Notes under the pieces: generated by a model | Databases searched by the model: none | What the model saw: only the letters and a program-made list of their open reading frames with translations | Told to the model about the DNA's origin: nothing | Program-made: the position numbers and the translations under genes | Assembly: GCA_001557505.1 (NCBI GenBank) | Contig: LSAX01000002.1 | Span: 1,674,001 to 1,738,000 of the forward strand | Reading direction: 5' to 3' | DNA from: Reticulascus tulasneorum | Lineage: Eukaryota > Ascomycota > Sordariomycetes > Glomerellales > Reticulascaceae | DNA length: 64,000 bases | Shown: positions 55,478-64,000 of the stretch, piece by piece | How positions within the stretch are numbered: position 1 is the stretch's first letter | Layout of the letters: each line of letters begins with the position of its first letter

Positions 55478-56683
55478 ATGGCTATCTTCAACGCCGTTCC
55501 GCACCCAGAGGAACCATCCGCGAGCTTACCGAACACCGGTTCGGATGGCCAGAGCTTGCACTCTGCTTCGGCGTCGATAGATATCGAGGCTTGGACCATC
55601 TCTGCGCTGCAGTCACTGAGCGTGTCCCCTATCGCGCGGGGAACGGGTACCCCGCTGTCGATCCCGCTAGACGAGCTCGCAAAGACGAAGCAACAGGTTC
55701 GCAATGTTACAGTTGCGACAGATGCCGGGATCATAACCGCGCCACCGAATCGTCCGCTTTCGCGAAGGGATAGCCAGAAGCGACGGGAGGCGTTGCTCAA
55801 GGGGAACGAGGGGAGCCGACAACGGAGACGATGGGAGAACGGTGCGTATACCTGATCCCTACATTCGCTCACCCCCTTGCTGTGCTTTCAGCTGTTGGCC
55901 GCTCCTCGAGAATCATGTGAAAGCTGACAATGCATCGTGCCTTCCGTAGACCGTCTAGTTGGCGTTCCCAATGTGCAGCCTCCCCTCCCAATCGACTGGG
56001 AAGTTCATCCTACGTACCCGGTCCATACCGTGCCATACCACATCGCCCAGTTCTGGGACAAAGGCGTCCGGCAGCAAATTGAGGACAAGACGGCCAAGCT
56101 CCAATCCTCGCGGAAGAAGCAGCAGCGGAAGATCGGAAGTGCTACAGGGTTAGGCGTGGGCGAAGTACCGAGGGATTTGAGGGATACCGCCAAGAGGTCG
56201 CCTGCTGTGCAGGGATGGGTTCGCGTGCTCGAAGAACCTGTTAGACGTTTTCTTGTTGAGAAGAAGGAAGAAGAGGCAGATAAAACAGAAGAAGACGAAA
56301 TGGATTCGGAGGATGAAGAAATCGTTTTCGTGGGTAGGAGGGCTGCTCAGCGAAAGCGCCCTGAAGCCACTTGGAAGAAGGCTACTCGAGAGGTGGGGAG
56401 CGAGCATGTCGAATCAGGCGTGATATTTGATTCTCTCGGAGATGACGAGAGTGCTTCTTTCAAGTATGTGTTCCGCAGAGAAAGCTACACCATGGTGATA
56501 CTGATCTGTCTCAGGCGGTGGCTTACCCACGCGATCTCGGACTACTATGGGCTCGAGTCTAGGTCTGTCACTACTGGCAATCCTGCTCGTAGGGTAGTCT
56601 ATGTAGGCATCAACCAAATCAACAAGCGTATGGGGTCGCGAATGCGCAGCGAACTTCCTCGACCGTTATGGGAATTGTGTTGA
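55478..56683 (+). CDS. R3H-associated N-terminal domain protein
   Basis: Exons 55478-55841, 55950-56463 and 56515-56683; 348 residues. The first exon carries EAWTISALQSLSVSPIARGT and SRRDSQKRREALLKGNEGSR, and after the junction (RRRWEN|DRLVGVPNVQPPLP) comes DWEVHPTYPVHTVPYHIAQF: the R3H-associated domain seen before R3H domains in fungal proteins related to yeast Rbs1 and human R3HDM4. An acidic linker (DKTEEDEMDSEDEEIVFVGR) follows. The last exon holds RWLTHAISDYYGLESRSVTT and RRVVYVGI, the R3H-like nucleic-acid-binding end. Role: probably RNA binding; yeast Rbs1 assists RNA polymerase III assembly. The second intron (GTATGT...CTCAG, 51 bases) is stop-free and divisible by three; splicing it joins SFK to RWLTHAI, as family members read. 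Confidence 0.86.
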
Positions 56684-56883
56684 GGCGGACAAGACGCAGC
56701 ATTCGGGTCTTGGAGATGTTCATACGTTGGTTTGCATGTGTGGGCATTACAGAACCATTACATTGTCTTGTGATATACATCCAGCTTTATAGTTGCTTTT
56801 TGAGAAGCTGAGTTGTGACCCCTAACGAAATACGTCGAATCTCTTCTATCAGGACTCCCTAGTCGTTTCTCATCCCTGCCAGA

Positions 56884-57735
56884 TTACATATATGGTTTGA
56901 GGACGTCTTGAGTATGCCCCCACATGATCTTGTGCGCAGACTTCTCATGCAACTGCTTCAATATCGATTCCTGCAGCAAAGACTGCATCCTCTCACCCAC
57001 CAGAAACAGCGCCCCGTTCTCAGACTTCCTAATCGTCAGACCAGGCTTCTCTCCCTCGTCCAACGAGACGCCATGCCCGCCATATCGAGCACTCGTCAGC
57101 AAATATACATTCCGCTCCCCACTCTGGGCTGGCGAAAAGCTGATGATTTTCAAGACCGGCTTCGCCAAGCCCAGCATCGCCTTTGCGAACCATCTTTCGC
57201 CGTTACCCCAACCGTTACTCGCGATATCCGTCGACACGCCACCTGGATGGTTGTGGATCACGACGATATTGGGGTTCTCATCTGCGATGCGCTCCAGCGC
57301 TAGCGTGGTCAAGGTACATCCTTGTCTTGCGAGTGTAATAAGGCTATAGTTCTTCGGGTCTTTGAGGTCGAGGTTGTCGAGGTGCGGGTCGGCAGTTTCC
57401 AGCCCAGCATCCAGGATGTTTAGGATACGTGCGTGGGGCGCGTTGTTTAGAAGTGGAAGCAGATGTTGGATGAAGAGCAAGCGGCCATAGTATGCCACAG
57501 ACAAGGCGCACTCGATCCCCTCGCTTGTGTCCTGGCGGCCGGCGAAAGGGATGAATCCAGCTGATAAGCACAGTGCATCCACGCTCGTCTCGCGTTCTCG
57601 GATAATCTGGCACTGTCTCGATACAGGCAGCTAGACATTGCCCAGGAACTGCGTCACTTTGTCTACTGCGACGATACGAACTGCACTAGCGGGTTGCTTT
57701 ACATGGCAAAGTTGGGGTTCCAAAAGTAGACTCTG
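56884..57735 (-). pseudogene. Short-chain dehydrogenase remnant, N-terminus lost
   Basis: From 57630 down to the stop at 56884 the frame is open (about 248 codons) and reads as the C-terminal two thirds of an SDR: TSVDALCLSAGFIPF, ECALSVAYYGRLLFIQHLLP, NYSLITLARQGCTLTTLALE and NIVVIHNHPGGVSTDIA. Upstream there is an in-frame TAG (57633-57631) inside sequence that still aligns with the family by eye (VTQFLGNV before it, LPVSRQCQIIRERET after it), and scattered remnants such as RVYFWNP and SNPLVQF lie further up with stops and a frame change. The Rossmann glycine motif GGxxGIG is not found in any frame within 500 bases. I read this as a decayed gene; an alternative is a distant 5' exon I failed to see. 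Confidence 0.65.
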
Positions 57736-59206
57736 ATCTTTGGGTTCAGTGTGCAGTCATTAGTAATTCATAGCAATCCATACAGACAGGGCTAGGTCCT
57801 CAAACACATCTCTCTCGTAAACCAGCGCCCAACCACAGAGTGTGAGTTCTCTGGTTTACTGTGCCTCTTTACATTTGTTGTGGCGCCTAGGATTTGAAAT
57901 GAATGTGTTAGGAATAACCCTTAAGCTCTAATAACCAAGAAACTTATTCGAATTAAGTTATCCCGATATGGACACACTGCAGAAAGGAGATAGATAGTTC
58001 CTAAGCGATTCACTTAACTTTCTAGCAGAAGTTATTCCCGGGCCAAAAAGCAGGGAAATAGCTCCACTTTCTTTTAATATGGGCCAAACGCTGGGCATTT
58101 CACATACCAGTATAATTCCTACAATGCTCTTCTCTGTCAAACAGATAACACATGTTTAACATTATGTTATCTCGTAACCCCCGGAGCTTATCAGTACGCA
58201 CCCGCATGACGGGGTGTATCTGATCGGAGAAGGATTCGCCTTGGCCGCCACAGCCCCCAACCACCGTCCCGGTTTTGATTATGCAACCTGTCGTACGTAC
58301 CCCACAGAATCAAAGTGTTAGCTGGTAAGGTGGATGAAGTGCCCTTGCCGAAAGTCTTATCGTTGATCCAGTTGCACGTTCCAGGGCTCTGGTTCTTATT
58401 GCGAATCCGCTACTTGTGATATATTGGCTTGGCCTCTTGGTATTACTTGGCCTCGGGAGACTTCACCCTGTGGGAAGTCGGGCGTCGGATAGATATGGTG
58501 GAAACTCAGTGTAGGCTTGTGGGTATGCAGTACTAGGTAAGCTAGGACGATAATAAGAAGAGTGTAATGCTGGGATTGGAATACAGAACGCTGAGCAGCA
58601 GTTCTGTATACTGTTACGTCTTTATAGCTTTAGCAGATTATTACAGAGACAGGTTTTACCAAGAAAGTTTTCCAGTTCTATGGGATATGGCTTCAAGGAG
58701 GTGACTCTTCAGTACCGCCGAGACTTTACACAGGTGACCTTTAGTTACCACTGGGAGGTGAACTGGCGGCTGCTTGGGAAGGTTATGAGAAACCGTGGTA
58801 CCCTTGTAATATCCGGATTTATAAGTTATTATGTAGTCAAAGAAATATGCCATTATGAACAAGATACAGGGTTCTAAGTCTGAATTGTGTTAAAACTGTT
58901 ATGTTAGGTGATAGTGTGTTCTGCAGACGCAGAAACCCAGAAGTAATACGCCTCACGATTTACATGACTAGTGGCTTGGCCTCAAGGGACCCCGGCAAAG
59001 AAACTTATCTGTGCTCGCTAGCAGATATTTCGATGGGCCGACTTGTAAGACGCTGCGATGGAGGATAGGATAAGCATACCAAGAGGCATGGAGTATAAAA
59101 AACTGCCGTCATCCTTCGGTGTCCTTGACTGGCCAGCCAACAACGAACGCGGCGCCAGAGTCTCACCCATATTGTGCTTCTCCTTCACCTTGATCCCAAA
59201 CTCGTT
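57736..59206. other. 1.5 kb spacer, partly AT-rich
   Basis: Contains AT-rich stretches (57890-58170 and 58540-58900) and the amidase promoter with TATAAAA at 59094-59100. Short frames on both strands at 58656-58877 have no recognisable feature. Confidence 0.45.
59094..59100 (+). promoter_or_regulatory. TATA box, amidase gene
   Basis: TATAAAA, about 107 bases before the ATG at 59207. Confidence 0.6.
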
Positions 59207-61373
59207 ATGGTCGTCATTACTATGGTCATGCGAGGCTACGCAGTCTTGGTGCTAGCCCAGCTGGCTGCCCTGACAACAGCGGCAGTAGGTCACCTAGCCA
59301 GAGCAAATATACTCGAGGAAGTAAGATGTTAACCTACACTATTAGGGCCTGAGCATTGTTGAGTCTTCCATCGATGAGATTCAGGGAGCTCTCAGCTCCG
59401 GCCAGATCAACGCGGTACAGCTGGTCGCGAAGCATCTTCATCGCATCGCGCAGTATGATCGTCGCGGACCCCGTCTCAACGCCATCCCCGTGATTAACCT
59501 GAAAATTTTCGAGGAGGCGCAGGCGTCGGATGAGCTTAGATCCAACGGCACTGTCCGCTCCATCCTGGAAGGCATTCCCTACACTGTCAAGGACAGCTAT
59601 ATGCTGAAGGGTCTAACCGTGGCGTCCGGCTCCCCTGCTTTTGCTAACCTCACCGCCACCAAGGACGCTTTTGTCGTCAGCCTGCTTCGCGAAGGTGGCG
59701 GAATTGCCCTCGGCAAGACCAACATGCCGCCCATGGCGAATGGCGGCATGCAGAGGGGGTTGTATGGACGGGCTGAGAGTCCCTACAACAAAGACTTCCT
59801 CACGGCGGCTATGGGCTCGGGCTCCTCCAACGGAGCAGCAACATCCATCGCGTCGAGCATGGCAATCTTCGGTATGGCAGAGGAGAGCGTGTCGTCTGGA
59901 CGGTCGCCGGCATCTAACAACGGGCTTGTGGCGTATACTCCGTCCCGCGGTGTCTTATCCATTCGTGGGAACTGGCCGCTGATCCCCGATGGCGACGTGG
60001 TTGTCCCCTACACCAGGAGCGTGAAGGACTTGATGATCTTGCTGGACATCATCGCGGTGACCGACGAGGACACCACGTGCGATTTCTGGCGAGACCAGCC
60101 TTACCTTTCCATCCCCGTGGTCGAGACGGTGCGACCGGAGTCGTTCCTCAGCCTAGCCGACGCCAGCGCGCTCAAGGGTAAGCGCATCGGCGTGCCCAAG
60201 GTCTTCATCGATGAGTACGACCCGCTCGCGGTGCGATCCTACCTCCGACCCTCGATCCGCGAACTATACGACCAGTCCCGCATCACCCTCGAGTCCCTCG
60301 GTGCCATCGTGGAAGAAGTGGAGTTCCCCTTGGTCACTAACCACGAGGTACCCGCGACGACAGTCACGGTCCCGCAGGACTTCCCAATCCCATCCTACTT
60401 CAATGGCAGCGGCGGGCCGGCCCAGCTATCCTCTTACTCCTGGGACGACTTCTTGACGATGAACAACGATGTCACCGACGTCACGACCCTCGCCGACGTC
60501 AACCCAGCCCTCATTTTCCCCCAGATTCCCGGCACCCTCAATCGCAGCGGCAATGGCCTGAGTGACCGACTACCCGGCTATATCCGCAGAGTTGATTACG
60601 TTAAGGCCCGCAACGGCACTGCTATCAATGATCTCCCCGGCATGGCCGCCTGGATCAACGAGGTCGAATTCCGCCGCAAGCGAGACCTGAACGACTGGAT
60701 GGACGCGCGGGGCCTCGACCTGCTGGTGTGGCCCGCAAACGGCGACGCCGCCCCGCAGGACTCCGAGACGGTAGAGGAGTCCTCCAGGCTGGCGTGGCGC
60801 AACGGTGTGTCGCGGTCCAAGGGCAACTATGCCATCCGGCAGTACGGCGTGCCGACCGTAGGCGTAAGCATGGGCGCCATGAGCGACATTGGCATGCCGG
60901 CCGACTTGACCTTCGCCGGCAGGCCATACGAAGACAGCAAGCTCATCGGCTATGCTTATGCTTTTGAGCAAGCGCACGCGGGAGCCAGGTTTGCCCCTCC
61001 GAGAACCCCTGAGCTCAAGACGGACATTATCGAGAAGAAGTGCGTCTTCAGAAACCCACCGGCCGACAAAAGCCCTCCCAAGCTAGAGGCTGCGGCGACA
61101 CGGGTTGGTATCGACTCGGTGAAAGTCACTGGCAGGGTCGTTACCGATGTTTGCGGCGATTTAGATATTGTTGTTGAGGTTTTCGTCGATGGCGTCTCGG
61201 CCGGTGATGTGTCGCTCGATGGCACCAGCTTCAGCGTTACTGCTCCATCTCTCCCGTCCCCTGGCGTTTCTGAGTTTGGTGAGGTCAACACGCCGGATAT
61301 TTCGCTGTCCATGGTTGTGGTGGTGGCTACGGCCCCGAATAGGAGGTCGGATGGCAAACTTCTCTTCGTCTAG
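59207..61373 (+). CDS. Secreted amidase-signature enzyme
   Basis: Exon 1 59207-59320 encodes a signal peptide (RGYAVLVLAQLAALTTAA). Exon 2 runs to 61373 and starts either at 59346 (25-base intron) or 59364 (43-base intron); total 713 or 707 residues. The amidase-signature fold is clear: ILEGIPYTVKDSYMLKGLTV contains the catalytic Lys, AAMGSGSSNGAATS the cis-Ser and EESVSSGRSPASNNGLVAYT the nucleophile Ser, then PSRGVLSIRGNWPL. The Gly-rich GTDTGGSIR form of other amidases is replaced by EESVSSGRSPAS, as in the fungal secreted subgroup. From about residue 580 a C-terminal beta-rich extension follows the catalytic domain. The enzyme hydrolyses amide bonds; substrate unknown. Confidence 0.82.
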
Positions 61374-62376
61374 GCGCAATGTAAGACCGTAGTGGCTAGA
61401 AAGGGGATCAAATGACACGCAGCAGGTTATATCTCTGACAAGGTTAGGGGCTGGAACAAACGCTATAATTTTTGATAGCCTTCAGAAATACCACACAGAG
61501 AGAACGATTTACTGTAGCTATTGACTTCTCCGGAGAATGGTCACATTATCTGGCTCTCAATTTGGTCCAGATCGAACGTGTGGCCTTGGAGGCTTCCCCA
61601 GAGCCCAGGAGAATAAGCACAGAGACAGGACGGGTTTCATAGCGACAAGATAACCCCTCAGTCAAGGTATGGCGACTCGAGGAGGTTCGCCTGTAAATGT
61701 CAAACAATAATAACTTGAGAACGATATCACGTAACCTTGTGAATCATTTCCCATTGACCGTCAGGGTAGCCCTTCGGCCTATCTAAGTCTGCCACTCAGT
61801 AACAGCTATGTCCAATTTCATAGTAAGAACTTTCCTAGTTAGTTACGGAAATTATTGACTTACTCTTTATTATGATAGTGTTTTGACTGGTATTAATATA
61901 AGTCATTAAATAACAGTTGAGGTTTATATTATTGATAAGTAAGGTGATATTAATAATCGAAGTTCTCTCGCGAAGGTATCACTAAATTTAATACCATAAG
62001 GTACATTATGTAAGATTAATAATCGTTATTTAAAGCAAAGCTAAAGACTTGGATTAATTACTGGAGTATAATTAAGGCTATCCAATTAACTATGGCCATT
62101 TTTAGCTCCAGAATTAATAACTGCTCGTGTATGTTTGACGTGCCTCAGGTTCACTTTGAGTTGATCAAGATGTTGAAGCTAAGCGCCTTGCTTGTTCAGG
62201 TCTATTTTCTGGTGCAAATAATTTAATTTAAAAAGCGGTTTGTGGAATGAGCGTGCAAGAAGAATAGTAAAATAGCGCAGTCCCCCACGTAACCCAACTG
62301 CAAGGATCGTTCATCCTACTCAGCCGCACAACAGAATCCACTCTCCGGCACCTCTCGCAAGCCTTATGCCGGGTTT
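61374..62376. other. 1 kb TA-rich spacer
   Basis: 61780-62260 is strongly A/T-rich with abundant TA dinucleotides and few CG, resembling sequence altered by repeat-induced point mutation. No coding frame survives. Confidence 0.5.
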
Positions 62377-63001
62377 CTACCAATCCCAGCACTGATACGT
62401 AGAAATATTGTCGTTAGGGTTGGCCCAACCGCAGATCCTCATATTTGAAGAACTGAGATCTGGATGTCCGGGGCTTGTAAGATCAAGATGGAGACACGCG
62501 TCGCCCTCTCGACATTCCCACTCACTAAGGGGTTGAGTTAGAAGCTGATGCGGAGCCACTTGAGGAGCACAGAAAATAGCACATACAAGTAGAATCGGCA
62601 ATATGCTCCAGAATCGGGGCCAATACTTGAGACCTGATCATTAAGGTCCCAACCAAATGGAACTACAGTAAAGTTAGCTTAGCTCTTAGTCTAGAGATAC
62701 AGAGGTAGGAGAAATTACCACAAACGCCAGCCCGTGCGGTGATTTTGACGCAATAGCCCTGCCAGTAGGAGTCGGTGCAGAAATAGACTCCGTGATCACC
62801 CCTCTTAGTCAACTTAGTTACATCGCGGGTCTCGCGAGTTTCCAGACTAGCAGTCTGGTTCCCCGATTTAACGGATTCGGGGATATCAGATGGATCAATG
62901 ACCTCGTAGGTAACCCCTTCCGGGAGATTCTTCAAGAAGTCCGGCGGAGTTGCTGCTGCCTGGACAGCAAGGATGCTGGCTAAAGTCAAAAAGAGCTTCA
63001 T
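62377..63001 (-). CDS. Small secreted Cys-containing protein (168 aa)
   Basis: Exons (minus) 63001-62719, 62662-62587 and 62524-62377. Introns are GTAATT..CTGTAG (56 bases) and GTATGT..CCTTAG (62 bases). Signal peptide MKLFLTLASILAVQAAATPP, a propeptide-like segment ending in TKLTKR (a Kex2-type dibasic site at about residue 65), then a compact domain with about eight Cys: GVYFCTDSYWQGYCVKITAR, WDLNDQVSSIGPDSGAYCRF, WECREGDACLHLDL, MRICGWA and the terminal ISTYQCWDW. Only splicing both introns restores the block LNDQVSSIGPDSGAYC, which I recognise from small secreted mould proteins (CTDxxWxGYC ... VSSxGPDxGxxC). Predicted to be secreted; effector-like or antimicrobial-like roles are guesses. 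A TATAAAAG lies only 23 bases upstream of the ATG. Confidence 0.8.
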
Positions 63002-63023
63002 GGTATCGATCTGGTCGTGGCGG

Positions 63024-63031
63024 CTTTTATA
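63024..63031 (-). promoter_or_regulatory. TATA-like element just before the small secreted gene
   Basis: TATAAAAG on the minus strand, about 23 bases before the ATG at 63001; too close for a normal leader unless transcription starts very near the ATG. Confidence 0.4.
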
Positions 63032-64000
63032 CGGAAGAGCTGGCTTAGGAAAATGAGGCTGATGGTTAAGATCATCATAAACCAATACTCAAGGCGGAAG
63101 ATCCTGAGGTTTTATAGCAATTCTGTTGAACAGAAGTATTCCAAGCAGCTGAGATCCATTTTGAAAATAGGAACGCAACTCATCACTTGGTTACATTGTG
63201 TATCGTCTGATGTAAGAACTTGCCATGGCCTCGTACATCGGTTGGCTGAGACAGCAACCAGAACGGACAGTAAGAAGTAGACCCACACCATCTCCGCACT
63301 AGGGTTTGAGTGGGAGATGGCATGGAAATAAGTCAATGGCATGAATAAAGTAAATTAGCATGCAAGTAGTCTGGTTTCGGGGCCGTTCAAACACGGCCTT
63401 TCCAGGACATTCAAGTTTGCTATATGTTTAAGTGTATCTTAATACTCACAAGAGTTGATGTTGGCATCTTTTATTCGTGGGAGTGTTATGGCTTGCTGGT
63501 GGTCTAGAATTGGGTCCTCTTCTTGACAGAACGCCGCTGCAGCTTATGCGTTTGTGTGGGTAGGACGAGAACATTACAGTAAACTATCACGCCGGCAAGC
63601 CCGGTGACACCCTTCCCAAGAAGAAAGAAATTAGATGCAACTCTACGCATTTATATAGCCTATTGATGGATTATGTGCTTCATGGCCGATTGCATACCCA
63701 GCTTACATCTCCGTTGCCAACGGCCCCACAAAGTACACAATAACGGGGCTGAAGTCAGCAGTCAGATATCCGCGCTCACTCCCGCTTGTGCGACGAGGCC
63801 ACATCAATATCAAACGCAAAGTCGATTTTGGACTTAGGCATCCTTACCTCTGTTAAGCAGCCATGATTGGCATTGGACCCTTGCTTCAATGAGCTTGCTT
63901 TTATCACATATGTGGGCCAACCCGCAAATGAGCAATTGTGAAATATCAATATATATTGGTGTTTAAGTTTGTCTATGATTCTACTACCTCAGATGAATGC
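63032..64000. other. Right-edge spacer
   Basis: About 970 bases with no recognisable gene; moderately AT-rich. The next gene, if any, lies beyond the window. Confidence 0.4.

Noticed and set aside
58656..58877. Overlapping 65-68 codon frames on both strands in AT-rich DNA
   Set aside because: No similarity to known proteins or transposon motifs that I can recognise; possibly an old degenerate element but unsupported.
1..64000. CRISPR array, prophage or bacterial operon
   Set aside because: No spaced direct repeats; genes contain spliceosomal introns and eukaryotic families throughout.

Overview
The window looks like nuclear DNA of a filamentous ascomycete (Pezizomycotina). Genes are about 1-2 kb apart. 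Most have short introns of about 50-70 bases with fungal GTATGT/GTAAGT donors, CTAAC/CTGAC branch sites and CAG/TAG acceptors. The families present include a HET-domain protein, STAND/ankyrin proteins, an RTA1-like membrane protein, an R3H-associated protein, a LYC1-like acetyltransferase, a fungal TRP channel and a class II-type peroxidase. I cannot fix the class or species from sequence alone. I find 25 protein-coding loci. One is cut by the left edge, one is broken by frame disruptions, and one is a truncated remnant. I saw no tRNA, rRNA, CRISPR array or intact transposon.

Left part (1-24 kb): the 3' end of a secreted S9 dipeptidyl peptidase 5; a vacuolar TRP calcium channel (YVC1 type, minus); an RTA1-like 7TM protein; a Ser-rich single-pass membrane protein; a Gly/Pro/Cys-rich CYSTM-like protein (minus); a Rei1-like 60S maturation factor (minus); a HET-domain protein; a 75-residue conserved small protein; a free-standing ankyrin protein; a LYC1-like N-acetyltransferase; and the chaperonin subunit CCT1 (minus).

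Middle (24-49 kb): a secreted Cys-repeat protein with a recent tandem duplication (minus); the Rieske protein of complex III with a CCAAT-rich promoter (minus); DDB1 (minus); a GNAT acetyltransferase (minus); an 880-residue protein whose C-terminus looks like a catalytically dead XPF nuclease fold plus helix-hairpin-helix, a candidate Zip2/SHOC1-type meiotic factor; a secreted haem peroxidase (minus); a WRAP53/Swt21-like WD protein (minus); a PQ-loop membrane protein; and a PAN/apple-like membrane protein.

Right part (49-64 kb) is more accessory in character. It holds a STAND/NLR-type gene (NACHT plus ankyrin plus ZZ-like finger) carrying five frame breaks, each of which lies in or next to a short base run, and an R3H-associated domain protein. 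Beyond these are a decayed short-chain dehydrogenase, a secreted amidase with an unusually short first intron, and a small secreted Cys-rich protein beside a TA-rich, RIP-like stretch. The HET, ankyrin and STAND genes belong to families used in fungal self/non-self recognition. The housekeeping genes (CCT1, RIP1, DDB1, REI1, R3H) show no operon-like logic; neighbours appear independent.
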